Positions 1 to 12,373 are shown, counted from the first letter of the stretch. The stretch: 64,000 nucleotides of DNA from Centropus unirufus (GCA_013397695.1 VYZI01000424.1:418549-482548), one strand, 5' to 3'. Notes: generated by a model from the sequence alone, not told the origin. Program-made: numbers and translations.

Positions 1-3000
1 GGGACCAGCGTCCCCTCCGCACACTCCGCCCTGGGCTCCGGGACCTGGGCTGCAGCTGGTGGGGAGCAAGGGGGTGCAGCAGGGCTGCGCGGTGCCCTGC
101 GCGCCCGCCTCGCCCCCGCGGGGTCCTCCCCGCGCTGGCCGTGCAGTGCGACTGCCGGCGAGGACACTGCTGTACAGTTCAGACACTGCAGGTTTCTAAT
201 CTGCTTATTTATAATTCAAAAGCTTGCCCATATATTAATGAACCCTTAATGAGCTGTTGAAAATGCCTGAATTACAGTCAGATTATTAAACTCCAACAGC
301 CCCTGTAATCATACCATTTGAGTGGGCTTTAGGTACTTTTCATATCTGCAGCTTTGTATTGTGAAGGAGATGGGTTTATTCGAAGAAAGCTTTGTAATAA
401 TTTTGACCTGCAATTTATTTATTGGCCTCTGCGTGCGCAGCCGATGCAGATGCTCTCCTCTATTATGTGTGGGGGCAGGTGCATGGCGCGTTGAGAGACA
501 GCTAATTAGGATTTGCTGAAAGATATGCTAAAACTGTGGTCTTCTAACAAAGCCAAGTTCATTGTTAAACAATGTTTTGGTGCCTGTTTATGCGATTTGT
601 CTAAATCGTCAAGATACTGAAACGAACGTTGTAGTTATAAGCAGATTAAAATCAGTGGTGCACATGCTTTTTATTGACTCCCAATGCACGAGTGTCACCC
701 TGGGTTTCAAACACGGGGCAGACCCCATGCCCGTAAGGCGTCAGTGAGCAGCGGTGCCTGCCCGTCCCCCTGCAGGCTCTGGGTGGGGGGGTTTGCAGTT
801 GGCCAGGGTGCCGCGCCACAGCCCTCGCGCTTCCGCTGCCATCCACCCCCCTGGAAGTGATGCATTGTTGTGTTCTTCCCCGGCCGCTCTGCACCTTCAT
901 CCCACGATGCGTGGAAAGGTCAGTGAGCTAAGCAGCAATAAACTCACAGGTTGATATACTGAGGGATGAAAAAGGGAAGCAACAGCCACCGAGTGTAAGC
1001 GCATGTGTCAAAAAATGCGTGCATTATCCCTGTACTCAAACGAAGGGTAATTCATAGAGGCAGGTGCTGGTGGGAGCGGACGTGTTGCCAGCGGATAGCG
1101 AGTGCCCCTTCTCCCTGAGGAGCCCTGGGGAGACTCTGACCACTTCTCGGGTGATGTTCAAAGTGTTGGACCTGCAGCCCTTGCCAAGGAGCTGCGCAGT
1201 TCCCTGCTCACAGAGCGGTTCTTCAGTTCCGCTGCGCCAGGGACTCCCGCCCCTATCAGCTCTGCTGATCTGCTCTGTGGAGTTCATAAGGAAAGATCTG
1301 AATTAACACACAGCGTAATTCCTGTTACAATCAGTTAATCAACTTGTGGCTTTACCGTTCAGATGAATGATGCGTCTCACTCAGAGGCAAAGCAAACGCT
1401 CTCTCCACACACGCTCTGGCATTCCTTTGTCTGGGGGCTGGCGGCGTGCGCCCCGGGAGCTCTGGACACGCCAGGGTTTGTGAAGGTGAGCAAAGGTGCC
1501 CAGCCCCGGACACCGCCTGCGGGGACGGGCGTGAGGGCTGCGTGCAGGGCACCTTAGAGGCTTCCTTGTCAGCCTTACCCGCTGAATTTCTTCCTCCTGT
1601 GCTTCAGGCCCTCTCCTCAGCTCCTTCAGCCTCCACCGCAGATGTCAGCCTTTGCTCTCAGACCTTGGGGTGTGCTCGCTCTCCTCTGCTGGGTTTGTAC
1701 ACGGAGAACCGGGGATTTGGAATAGTAACCTCAGTCTGGGTGGATGGTGTCATTTTGGACAAAGCCCTTTAATCTTTGGCCTTGTTCATGGGAGTAAATG
1801 ATGCAGAAATCGCAGCAATTGCACCAAATTATTCCACTGCAGATTTTGGCCTGGCATCTGGCAGCATCAGGGGAGCAGAGCGGGAATGGTGCTGAGACAT
1901 GGGGAGGGGAAGGAGCTTCAGAGCAGAAATGCAGCTGGGGAAAACCAGCTGGAATATAACAGGGACCACAGAGAAATGGGCCAGGAGCAAAAAGGAGAAA
2001 CAACAGTCGAAATGATCCGTGAGAGGGGAGCAGGAACTGAGGTGGATGAAACCAGGACATTGTTAAGCGTTCTGACAGCCGGGCAGAGGACTCGTCAGGT
2101 AAACAGGAGGAAAGGCTGGCCAGCACCAGCCCCGCTCGCAGCGCTGCGTGGGCCAGGACGTGGGCAGGGATGCTGGAGTCCAAGGGCGAGGGACAGGGTG
2201 ATCCCAGCGTGGCGGTGTCAGCTCCGTGCAGCTGGGGTGGGTGCAGGGCTTCCTCGGCTGGGGACCCCTGTCCCTCCTGCCCTGGGGACCGTGCCCACGG
2301 CAGTGCCCGCCCTGCTCACGAGTGTCTGGCAGCAGCACAGGCGGTCGGAGCGTGCCCCGCACACATGTGCCAGCCCAGAGGCACGTGGGACAAGGCATGG
2401 TGTTGTCAAACCGTGCTCATCCGAACAGGTAACGGAAATTATTTAAAGGGATACGGAGAGATTTTTATTATTCTCATGAAATTATGTGACATTATGGTTT
2501 TAAATGAAGGTGACAAGTTTGAAATGTGTATTTTAGCGTGCTGCTGCGCTTTCTGAGTCTGGAAGACTGGCTGGTCAGGGGTCAGCCCCTGCTGTGCCTG
2601 GGGTTCAGGGCATAGGGGTGAGATCTGTATGAGAGCGGGTGCAGAGAGCGGGTGCAGAGAGCGGCATCAGCTGCGGGTGGTGCTGCCAGGTCTGGCACAG
2701 CCCGGCTGGAGCCCCGGCTGCTGCGAGGAGCAGAGACGGGCACAGGCGCCCGGGCAAACCTTTGGGTGCCATCGGCAGACACCCGGGACCCACTTTATCC
2801 AGAGCACAAATACCTGCTCTTAAACAGATGTAAAGAGGTTAATTGGGCTGGGATGCATGAGATTGCGTTACATTGCTAATGGAAGTGCTGATTCCAGAAG
2901 CCATGGCTCTGGTGACTTTTGTACTGCTGTAATTATTTCTAAACTTTCTTTTTTTGTCACTATTGATGGTGGCTTGGCACCACGCCTGCAGGACCTGATT

Positions 3001-4075
3001 AAACTCACAAATTGTCAGCCTTGATCTATAGGATGCAGAAGAGATTGCTGACCAAGCATTGCTTCAGAAAGTCTCGATTAAGACAAAAATTAGATTTAAA
3101 AAGTTCCCAGCACTACAGTGCAAGAGCCCTGATGATTTTAAACGCAGGACTAGTATCCCAGCATCACGGTAGCAACCAAATTCCTGCATGGCAAGGGGAA
3201 GTTTTAATTCCTTCTTGTCTGCCTCAGCCTGTGGGCAGAGGTGGGAGAGGCTGCTGAGGAGCAGGGCAGGCTGGGCAAGGGGCTGCCACAGCCTCTGCAC
3301 CCCCTCCCACGGTTGGCATTCCCGAGGCCGTGCCCCCAGTGTTGTCTCCACCTTTCCCTCCTCTATCATGGGATTTCAGCTCCTCCTGTGTGGAGCCAGG
3401 GACTGTGGGCAAGCCTGGAAACGGCTGCATCCCCAGTACTGGTGCTGGTGAGGACCACAGCCTCTCCCTGCTTTCCCCCTGGTGCCTCCAGTAGCTGAGG
3501 AGCACGTGGCAGCTTTTTCCCTGGGCATTTGAAACCAAGGCTTGGGCCTTGTAGGAGGGGTGGAATCCAGTGGTGAAGGCTCCGTAAGAGAAACATGGTG
3601 CTTAGATCCATGTGGAAGGAAGTGAGAAGCAAATCAATTCTTTCTGAACAAATAATGCGATTTTTTTAACTGTTGCCACGTGGTTGCATCAAAGCGATAG
3701 AGTGTGTAGGATCGTGCCAGCCTTGCCTAGATGGGGCCGTGTCTTGGGAAGTGTCTGTACTCATGGGAATACTCCTTTAGTGCTTACAATGAAGTGTTTG
3801 AAGGAAATGCCTCCCGAAGATGTTCCTGGTCTGTACAGGACCCAAGAGGGTCCCACAGCGTGGCCATCACCCATGGTGCCTGCCTGGGCTGATCCGGAAC
3901 GAGGAGCCCGTTTGGGTGCCGCTGTGGGGATGGCAGAGGAGCTGTGGGCAGGTCTGGTGCCCGTGGCCCCATGGGGCAGGGGGGCTCCTCGCAGGCGTGC
4001 AGTGAGTGGGCAGCGGCCGGGCAGATGCAAGAAATACTGACTGTGTTTTCTCTTGTTCTCTCTTTTCTGCCCAAG
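1..4075 (+). other. PBX3: PBX3 intron 2, 3' part
   Basis: This is non-coding sequence upstream of the first exon in the window, running to the AG acceptor at 4074-4075. The first 170 bases are GC- and CpG-rich; 180-700 turns AT-rich and non-repetitive, with several ATTAAT/TTAATGA-type homeodomain cores. From 750 it is mixed GC-rich DNA with short open frames on both strands that look like chance. A 13-14 bp unit is repeated about two and a half times near 2633-2665. No splice-flanked conserved coding segment was recognised. Exons 1 and 2 (start codon and most of PBC-A) must lie further upstream. The intron is phase 1, because the Gly92 codon is split G|GT. Confidence 0.8.
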
Positions 4076-4317
4076 GTTTGAGCATCCGAGGAGCCCAGGA
4101 GGAAGACCCTCCCGATCCCCAGCTAATGAGACTAGACAATATGCTTCTGGCAGAAGGAGTCTCAGGTCCGGAGAAAGGTGGGGGATCGGCGGCAGCAGCT
4201 GCAGCCGCAGCAGCCTCTGGAGGGTCTTCAGATAACTCTATTGAACACTCAGATTACAGAGCCAAATTGACCCAGATCAGACAAATCTATCACACAGAGC
4301 TGGAGAAATATGAACAG
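4076..4317 (+). CDS. PBX3: PBX3 exon 3: end of PBC-A, alanine tract, start of PBC-B
   Basis: This 242-nt internal exon encodes the end of split Gly92 and residues 93-172 of the PBX3 transcription factor. It follows a pyrimidine-rich acceptor (AG at 4074-4075) and ends at CAG|GTCAGA. The translation opens LSIRGAQEEDPPDPQ and contains MLLAEGVSGPEKGGGS, then nine alanines (codons 4189-4215), then SDNSIEHSDYRAKL and a helix ending ELEKYEQ. GVSGPEK and SDNSIEH match PBX3, where PBX1 has GVAGPEK and a different post-alanine spacer. By family knowledge the PBC region binds MEIS/PREP partners and controls nuclear localisation; the alanine tract joins PBC-A to PBC-B. The alanine codons are mixed (GCG, GCA, GCT, GCC), so this is not a pure triplet repeat. 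There is no start codon: the gene is partial at its 5' end only because of the window edge. Confidence 0.97.
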
Positions 4318-4600
4318 GTCAGACATCAGCCTCTCAGTTGTACGTGTACCTGCTGCTGCTTCCTCCGCACCTCCGCTTGCCAGCGCCCGCCGCTGCCCGG
4401 GCTCCGGACCACATCCCCATTCCCCTTCCCCACCCCACTCCCCCGGGAAAGAGCCGGGGTTTTTGGGAGTCTGTCGGGCGTCGAGGAGCCGCGCACTGGA
4501 GCCAGGACGCATGTCTTGCATGCCTGCCTGTTTTCTGTTGTCTGTAACCACATGAGAGCAGCACCCAAGCCCGTGCTCCTCCCCTGGGAGACAGCCCAGA

Positions 4601-4969
4601 GTGGGACAGGAGGACTGCAGGGCTGGCTCTGCCCGGCCGGAGTGGGGCAGGAGGACTGCAGGGCTGGCTCTGCCCGGCCGGAGTGGGACAGGAGGACTGC
4701 AGGGCTGGCTCTGCCCAGCCAGCGCGGGACATGAGGACTGCAGGGCTGGCTCTGCCTGGCTGGAGTGGGACAGGAGGACTGCAGGGCTGGCTCTGCCCAG
4801 CCAGAGTGGGACAGGAGGACTGCAGGGCTGGCTCTGCCCAGCCAGAGTGGGACAGGAGGACTGCAGGGCTGGCTCTGCCCAGCCAGAGTGGGGCAGGAGG
4901 ACTGCAGGGATGGCTCTGCCCAGCCAGAGTGGGACAGGAGGACTGCAGGGCTGGCTCTGCCCGGCCAGG
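4601..4969. repeat. 41-bp minisatellite, nine units
   Basis: There are nine near-identical head-to-tail units, with starts at 4601, 4642, 4683, 4724, 4765, 4806, 4847, 4888 and 4929. The core reads GTGGGACAGGAGGACTGCAG followed by GGCTGGCTCTGCCC and a variable last few bases. Units differ by a few substitutions (GGGACA/GGGGCA, CCGGCC/CCAGCC, one ACATGAGG). Because 41 is not a multiple of three, all three frames are read in turn, which explains long stop-free frames on both strands. Likely copy-number polymorphic. Confidence 0.97.
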
Positions 4970-6003
4970 GCATGGCAGGCGAGGGCCGAGCTGGTGATCT
5001 GGAGGGGGAATCTCGAGGCCCGTGGGCTCTGGGAGCAGGTGGCGGGCGCTCTGCCCCAGGGCCCGGCTGTGGCAGCGGGCAGTGAGGTGCCAGCGTCTGG
5101 CCCAGGAGCTGCTGCTATGGATTGGAAGTGTGAAAGTGCCCATGAGACTTCTTCAGGCAGACGCTGGCCCTCGGTGTCCTTGGAGTAAAGAGCTCGCTGC
5201 GGAGCCCCCTGTGCCCATGCTCACCACTTGGAGCTTGGTCTTCTGCCACCTTTGCCACTCCAGTGGCACCGGGAATGATTGCCACGTGCTGGTGGTGGGC
5301 ACAGTGTGACTCCTGCCTGTGGGATGGGATCCTGCACCACCCGGGCTCCCTGCAGTCCCACGGAGACCTCTGGGCCTCCTCTCTGGTTTGCAAAGAGCAG
5401 CAGCATTGAAGGTGACACGGGAGGGAAGGAGGGCATGAGGGCCCTGGCCCTCGCAAGCCTCAAGCCATGTCTTCATGTGCCCCTCTCAGAGGTGACCCTA
5501 ATAAAGCTGCTGCCCCCACAGGACGCTCAGCGAGCCCCATCAGCTGGTGGTTTTCTCAGCTGAGCTGGGTACATCCCACGCTTGCCCCCAGCCCCTCACG
5601 GCCACGTGTCACACTGTATGGGCCGAAACCACACAAAAGATGTAGAGGCCTTGATAAAACCCCTTGAAACTGCGAGGGTGAGAAGATCACATCGTGCTGC
5701 CCGGCCCCTTCCCCAGCCCCCTGCTCTGCCTCAGCGTGCTTCCCCTCCCTCCCGTGCCAGCATCAGCTGGGACCTGGGCACCTGGACATCTCTTTATTTT
5801 GGAGTTTCCCTTTTTGTCCTGTCGACACCCTCTGGAAAGTCTCTGGCTGCTTTGCTTCGTTTTTTTCTGCTGCCTGAAGCAGAGGCTGTGAAGGGAGCCG
5901 AGCTGTGCCAGCCGAGCGCCTGCAGGGAGGAGGAGCTGGGGTTGTGGGGAGTGGGGCACTGCGGGAGTGGAACCCGATGAGGGTCAGTGCCAGGCTGGTG
6001 GGG

Positions 6004-6180
6004 CTCAGGTGCTGGTGGCACAGCGTGGCTCAGGTGCTGGTGGCGCGGTGTGGCTCAGGTGCTGGTCACACTGGTTCAGGTGCAGGCCACTGTGGCTCAG
6101 GAGCTGGTCACACGGTGGCTCAGGTGCTGGTGGCACATGGTGGCCCAGGTGCTGGTCACACGGTGGCTCTGCTGGTGACG
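6004..6180. repeat. 23-25-bp imperfect minisatellite
   Basis: About seven imperfect units of the form CTCAGGTGCTGGT followed by GGCACAGCGTGG or CACACGGTGG. Unit lengths alternate between about 25 and 23 bp, with one degenerate unit in the middle. It lies inside intron 3 and is not expected to be functional. Confidence 0.9.
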
Positions 6181-8429
6181 CTGCCCCGTCTCTGCTGCCC
6201 CGTTCACTGTTGTTCAGGCAGGGCACAAATCCCTGACTGGGGCTTCGTGCAGGTCTCCTGTTCCCCCTCAAACAACCGCCCTGCGCCCTCCCAGGCCCCC
6301 AGGTGCCCCGCTGGATCCTGTCCTGCAGGGCCTGGCACAGGTGCCATGCTGAGGTCGGGGTGGCCGTGGGCTTGGGGAGCACAGGCGCCAGCCTCGCGGA
6401 ACCGCGGTGCCGCGGCGAGGAACCGCGTTGGGCCTGGCAGCCGCAGGTCGCTGCCGGCTGCTGTTCCTGGCAAGTGGCCTTTGGCTCTAATCAGTTTAAT
6501 GAGGTGAGGCAAGCAGAAGCGTTTTTAGCCCTGGAGCTCCATTTACAAAGGTTTCGGCTGAAATGTCACAGCCATCCGTCCACACCACGGGAAACTTTGG
6601 AGGATGCTCAAGTGCTGCGAGGAGCGGGAGAGGGAGGTTGGGCTCATCTGAGGCACGGACGCTTCCCGTTGATCCCGCCGCCCGGCAACGGCTGCTCTGC
6701 CGCACTGGGGTGATTCCCCGGCCTGGCAGCGAGCTGCCTCCTGCCAGTTTGTCTCTGGGCAGCCGAGAGGCAGCCGGGCCTTTGCAGCTGCTGCAGGTTC
6801 TGGGCTGCTCCTGCGGCCGGGGGCAGCTCAGCCCCCACGGTACCTGCACCCGCTGCGGCCGGCGGCCGGACCCCGAGCGGCTTCCCAGGCAGAGTCTGAT
6901 CCTGACGTTTGTTCCCAGTTAGGGGAATGTGCTCTGGAAAGAAAAACCAGCGAGGAGTGGAAAGTGTGTCACGGCATCACGGAGCGCTCCCTGCGCCGGG
7001 AGAGGCAGCCACGCACAGGCAGCCCCTTCCATAATTCACAGCTGCTGCGGCGGGGGTGACACGCGGGAAGCCTTCGGCCCTCATTACACTGAAATACATT
7101 TTTTGCTGTAGGCAAAAGTACTGTAAGGGTCCCAGGCCTCCCGGAGCAGCTGGGAATCTGCTCCCTGAGCTCACAGATGTCTTCTGAATTCACCCCAAGC
7201 CGGGGTGAAGTGTGGCTGCTCAGAAGACACTACCAGCCCCACGGCTGGCGCTGGGCCCTGCTGATGGGTTTGGGCCATTTCCTCTCTTTTTTCCCCGCTT
7301 GTCTGAGGAGCCTTGGTGGAGCTCTGAGGGCAGCAGGAGCACCCCCGCTCCTACAGGGCTCCTGAGCAGGTTAACTAGGCCATCGCTTATAACCTGACAC
7401 TGGTAATAATGTCTTGGGCACCAAGCAGAGCCCTGAAAAATAGTCCTGAAAAGGGATGAAGTAGCTGGGATGCTGTAAATAAACACGAGAAAAGAAGACA
7501 AAGCACAGGAGCTTCCTGAGCTTCCTTCCACTCGGCTGCGCTGAAGCGGCTCTGCGGGTGGGAGGTGCTGGTGAAGATGAACCCAGCCCAGGCTCTCTCA
7601 GTAGCTGGAACCAAACGGAGCCACATCAAGTGCTTCAAGTAAATTCAGGGAAAGATTTTGTGTTCTTGAAAGCAAGAAACTCACTTCAGCTTTGAAACGC
7701 CCACTTGTTTTTACTCTATTTGTGTAGAGAGATTTCTCGTAGAGAAGGACACCTGAAAATATTTTTAATGCAACAGCTGCTATTTTTATTGTCCTTGAAA
7801 ATTGAATTCCCCGGGTCGGCAAACGAGGGGGCAGGTGACAGGCTGCGTGCCTGGAGTGCCCGTTCAGTGCCACATGGGCCCTGCTGTGGCTGTCGGACAG
7901 GCAGAGCCGCTCTGTCCTCCCGGGGAGAGGCGGCCCGGTGCCTGCCCCGTGCGTGCGGTGCATCACCCCTGGATGGGCCGGGGCAACGCGGCAGGGGACG
8001 CGGTCCCAGTGCAGCCAGGTGAGCGGGAGCAGGCGCTGGCACCGGGCGGCCTGCCCTCCTCAGCCCAGGGGCTGCCACGCGCCCCGGGGCTCGGGGCTGC
8101 TCCTGCCTGGCCTGAGGTCACAGGGTCCTGCCGAGCTTTGGGATGGGGGGGAACCAGTTCCCCTGGCACAGCTCCTGCTCCCCCTGGGCAAGGGGAGGGC
8201 GGCGAGGGGGTGGCACTGGTCACCTCTGCAAGCTTTGCTGCCTGAAATGGCCAAACAGGGAGAGAGAAAATAGCGGGGATGAGAAGTGTTGGACTCCTTA
8301 ACCTGGAGCTCGGAAGGCCCCGAGAAGGGCAAGGAGTGGCAGCGGGCAGGAGGAGCGGTGGCGGCCACGCTGGCGTGGAGCGGGGTGGCTGGCAAAGGGC
8401 GCCTGCACCGAGCCTTGCCGGCGCGGCAA

Positions 8430-8830
8430 GGATGTAAATTAGCCTGTAATTTACTTTCAGTAGTGTAAAGAAAAAAAATCACTTTGCCTGAAGTGTATGC
8501 ATCTTTCTTAAGGGTGTACCCAGATTTTAATTATCTAAATGTAAATACTTAACGAATTTTACTTAGAGTAATGAGCTAAAGTGCACACTACATAAATGAG
8601 ATGTTCTAATTAATCATGTATGAACTACTGGTTTAAAGAAAAGCTATGTGAATTCTGCGAATGTTGGGCTATTGCCAAATTGCTAATCAGCATTTGCATT
8701 CATAGATGGCTTCACTTAATAAGTTGTGAGACGTTCGGCAAATGTTATAGGAAATTATGAGTTTTTAGATGCATAAACTTTTCACTTTTAACTCTTTCCC
8801 TTGCACAATCTATTGAAATGTAGGAGAATC
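8430..8830. other. AT-rich island in intron 3, candidate conserved non-coding element
   Basis: About 400 bases of AT-rich, non-repetitive sequence sit between GC-rich flanks. Visible motifs include TTTTAATTATC, CTAATTAATCATG, a perfect POU octamer ATTTGCAT at 8692-8699 and TTGCTAATCAG just before it. No open reading frame of interest spans it. The composition contrast and homeodomain/POU cores resemble intronic enhancers of developmental genes. That is inference; no conservation data are available here. Confidence 0.4.
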
Positions 8831-9947
8831 CCTGAAAATGGAGTTGTCAGGCAGATTACGCAGCTATTTTTCACCCTGGCTTTAGAGGACGGAGGGGAGC
8901 TGGAGTCAAACGGATCCATAGTGTATGTGTCCGGACGGGATGCTTGCAGCCTTCCCGCTGCTGGTTGCTGCCTGCTGAGCATTGCTCCAGTCACCCCTTC
9001 CGCTGGAGGCAGGAGAGCGAAGTCCTTTGGCCTTTTGACCAGGATGATAGGCCAGCAGTGTTCCTGGCAGAGCCGCTGTGCAAAGCTCCCGCCTTGCACA
9101 CCTCCGCCTTGCCTGGGTCAGGCTCGGGGGGCTGAGTGCAGTTTGCCTTGCGCTGCCCCGGGGAGGTCCGTGCAGTGCCCAGCCCCTCTCGGCTCCCAGG
9201 CTCCGTCCGGACAGGCAGGATTAGTGTCTGCAACGGGCTGGAACACCCGGCCGGCCCTGGGCAGGGATTCACCGCGCAGTCCTGCCGAGCAGACAGCAGT
9301 CCTGGGGGTCTGGGGCAGGGGAGGGAGACGTAGATCAGCAGAGCTGGTGGCAGCTCCCAGCCTGCCTGGGGGAAGCCGTGCAGCCAGCGTGGCAGCCCCA
9401 TGTCACACAGAGGCCTGGGTCGGGAGCACCTGTGGCTGCTGCAGCCTGGAGGAGTTTCTGTCGTGGTGCCCGTGCTCCGGTGTTGGTAACCGATGGCCCC
9501 TCGTGCCCTCCCTCCTGCAGCCCACGCTGTAACGGGACACACGCGGCACCTTGGGGCGATGCAGAGCTCACCGCCTGTGGGGTGCTAACCCTGCCGCGTG
9601 TCTGCACCGGGCTCGGCGGCTTGCGGGACGGGCAGCCCTTCCCAGGCTTTGCTCCCTTGGCTGCTGAGCGTGTCCTGGGTGCCTCTCCCATCCACCTCCT
9701 GCCTGCAGTCATGATGGATAGATCCCAACCTCTCCTCTCCACCGTGGTCTGCCTGGGGACACGGGGATGCTGAAAGGGTTAATCATGGCAGGAGCTGTGC
9801 CAGGGTCGCTGGGTTCTCCGGGCTGCCACGGAGGGTCCGAGCCTCACCTCTGTGCGGGCGCAGAGGGAATGGGGCCCCTGCCAGGCCCCGGCTTGTGTCC
9901 TTGTGCGGTGGCACAAAACAATTTCTGAGCCTCTCCTTCCTTCGCAG

Positions 9948-10138
9948 GCGTGTAATGAATTTACCACACATGTGATGAACCTGCTCAGAGAACAGAGCCG
10001 GACACGTCCCATTTCTCCCAAGGAGATTGAAAGGATGGTGGGCATCATTCATCGAAAGTTCAGCTCCATCCAGATGCAACTCAAACAGAGCACTTGTGAA
10101 GCAGTAATGATTTTAAGATCAAGGTTCCTTGATGCCAG
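9948..10138 (+). CDS. PBX3: PBX3 exon 4: PBC-B domain
   Basis: This 191-nt exon encodes residues 173-235 and the first two bases of Arg236. It begins directly after TTCGCAG and ends GATGCCAG|GTAAGC (phase 2). The translation starts ACNEFTTHVMNLLREQSR and continues through KEIERMVGII to LRSRFLDA. ERMVGII is the PBX3 form (PBX1 has ERMVSII). This is the heart of the PBC-B helical region, immediately before the homeodomain; family knowledge places regulated nuclear export and co-repressor contacts here. The length equals the corresponding exon in other PBX genes as I recall them. Splicing to exon 3 joins GAACAG to GCGTGT without frame disruption. No unusual substitution was seen. Confidence 0.98.
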
Positions 10139-12237
10139 GTAAGCCAGAGTCGAGTGCCCCCGGCTCTTCCTAGGGGAGAAGGAGCACTTGCTGGGCAGCC
10201 CAGGTCCTGCTGGGAGCCGCATCCCCGTGGAGGCAGGGACACAGTGGGAGAGGCTGCTCTGCCCCAGCCAACAGCCAGGACCCTCGTCCTTTACCCGGCA
10301 GCCGTGGAGGGCATTTCCTTCACCGGGCTTTCATAAACAGCCATTTCTTCTCTACAAATGTTGGTGCAAAGATGCGTTTAGTCTCCCTGGTGCTTGCCGG
10401 TTCACCCTGCTTGTGCAGGGGTCCCTTGGGAGCTGCGCAGAGGGCTGTTTTGTCACCCCGGCAGTTGCTCAGATGGCTGCTGGTGTTGCTGTCTCACAGC
10501 ATAAGGCCAGCCCTGCGAAACACTGACCCCGTAATGGAAGAGCCAGGTTCTCCGGGAGGGATGCGCCCAGGGGCTGCGGCTGGCGCTGGGGTAGCAGCTG
10601 CGCACGCCCGAGGTGAGGAGGGTGATGATGCTTCTGCAAGCCAGATCTGCTGGCCTGGCTCCCGACAAGCTGTTGCCTGACTGGGGTGCAGGAGAAGGCA
10701 GCGCCTCTGAGCCACCCACAGCCAGCAGGCACATCCCTTGGACACCCGCATCATTGCCAGATCTCAGCACCCATCCCCGCAGCCCGCTGGCCTCTGGGCT
10801 CTGCCGGGTGTGGGGAAGCCAGCAAACCGGGATTAAGAGGGGGGGTTTATGGGCACAGCCAGATTTGTTTGGAAGCCCCGCTGAGGTGGGATATTGATCC
10901 TGAACCTCAGCTCCATCCCTTTTGTGGAGCACCCCTCCGCAGAGCGGGACCCTGGCAGCTGGCAGAGCCCGGCAGAGCAGGAACTGAGCCTGGCAGAGCC
11001 AGGAGGAGCAGCAGGCACCACGCTGAGGCTGCCTTCAGCGGCAGCTCATGCTTCGCACCTGAAAGCTGTGAGGAGCTAAACAGGAGCAAAATAATTTTAT
11101 TAACAAGGAGGTCACTGGCAGGTGTGGCAAATTAGGGTAATTACAAACAGTTGGAAGAAACCTCTATAGAGAGCTCGGTAACTGCGAAAGGTAAAGCCTG
11201 CAGATGCACATTTTAAAGTGATTTCTTTAAAAAGGAGGAAGGTAAATAAGGCAAAATGAGCGGAAGCACAGTAATGAGATAAACATAGCTCTAGGGAGAG
11301 AGCCTGCCTGCTCCAGGATACAGCGTAGTTAGCAGCATGGTGATACCGCTGGAAGAGAGCGCTGGGGATTGCGCTCGGCTGCCTGCTGGCCTCGGGCACA
11401 GGCAGTTTGATTGCAACCAGCCCTGAGGGGAAGGGAGCTCTGAAGGAAATGTTTAACCGGTGCTTTTGAGAGGGTGTTCTGGGGGGGGAGAGCAGCGCCG
11501 GGGCTGGGGGGAGGCTGTGCAGCTGCTGCTGTAACCTGTGCAGCGAGAGCGCGGCGGTGGCCGAGGGCCGTGCTGCCTCCTGGCCGGCTCTGCCTGGCTG
11601 CAGGGCTGGCTGCAGGGGTGGCTGCAGCGTGTGCCGAGCTTCTGAAGGGCTTCGCTGTCCCGTGACACTGCACCTCGCTCCCCATCCCGCATGGCTCTCT
11701 GCAGGAGGGTGCACAGATGGGTCTCGCTAAGCCACTTGCTCCCAGAAGCCAATTAGCACAATGAGGGCGATGTAAGGGCATGGCAGTGGGGCTGCCCCAG
11801 CCTTCTCCACTGCGCTCACCTGCTCAGGAGCCCTGTGACCTGTTAACGGGAGAGGTTTGTGAGGCTGCGGCCAGCGCAGCGATGGGACAGCGGGGAGGCT
11901 CAGGCTGCGCTGTGCACGTGGGCTGCCCCTGCCTCACCTCTGGCCTCATCCTGTTTTGTGCCACGCACACAGTAAACCGTGCCCCCCCAGAATGGACCCT
12001 GTGCCAAGGTGGTTGGTGCAAGGCCAAGGCAGAGCTCAGAGCCTGCAGGGCCAGCTGTGGGCATGGCAGCCTGCACAGCGCTCAGAGCCTCGCTGGAGGC
12101 TGCCCCAGAGCGATCGGGGGTGCTGAGACCGTGCTGTGGCACAGACGTGGGACAAGGGTCCCTTCCCCCTCAGCTGACCCCGCCGGAGTCCTCTTTGCAT
12201 CTGGAAGAACAGCCATGGTTTTCTTTTCTTCTTTCAG
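10139..12237 (+). other. PBX3: PBX3 intron 4
   Basis: This 2.1-kb phase-2 intron has donor GTAAGC and acceptor TTCTTTCAG. It is GC-rich at both ends, with a more AT-rich middle (about 11080-11340). A run of eight G and nearby G-runs at 11481-11515 could form a G-quadruplex. No further exon or transposon was recognised. Confidence 0.85.
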
Positions 12238-12373
12238 ACGGAAAAGGCGTAACTTCAGTAAACAAGCCACAGAAATCTTGAATGAGTATTTTTACTCCCA
12301 CCTGAGTAACCCCTACCCCAGTGAAGAAGCCAAAGAAGAGCTGGCAAAGAAATGCAGCATCACAGTATCGCAG
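12238..12373 (+). CDS. PBX3: PBX3 exon 5: TALE homeodomain, helices 1-2
   Basis: This 136-nt exon supplies the last base of Arg236 and residues 237-281. Its translation begins RKRRNFSKQATEILNEYF and continues SHLSNPYPSEEAKEEL, then AKKCSITVSQ. The basic RKRR arm contacts the minor groove and forms part of a nuclear localisation signal. SNPYPSEEA contains the three-residue loop extension that defines TALE homeodomains and helps build the pocket for the HOX YPWM motif (family knowledge). KKCSITVSQ is PBX3-like; PBX1 has KKCGITVSQ. The acceptor is a strong pyrimidine tract ending TTTCAG and the donor is CAG|GTAAGG. The intron that follows splits the homeodomain just before the recognition helix, as in other PBX genes. 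Confidence 0.98.

Larger units (their letters stand above)
4318..9947 (+). other. PBX3: PBX3 intron 3
   Basis: This 5.6-kb phase-0 intron has donor GTCAGA and acceptor TTCGCAG. It holds a 41-bp minisatellite (4601-4969), a second short minisatellite (6004-6180) and long GC-rich stretches rich in chance open frames. It also contains an AT-rich, non-repetitive island at about 8430-8830 that stands out from its surroundings. No additional coding exon was recognised. The longest open frames, on the minus strand across 4326-5143, are made by the 41-bp repeat and are not genes. Confidence 0.85.

Noticed and set aside
1..4075. Alternative PBX3 first exon in the GC-rich left edge
   Set aside because: The first 170 bases are CpG-rich, but no start codon joined to a donor in the right phase for exon 3 could be supported.
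4326..5188. Open frames of 195-269 residues on both strands
   Set aside because: They are produced by the 41-bp minisatellite, whose length makes all frames stop-free; the translations are the same repeat in shifted frames.
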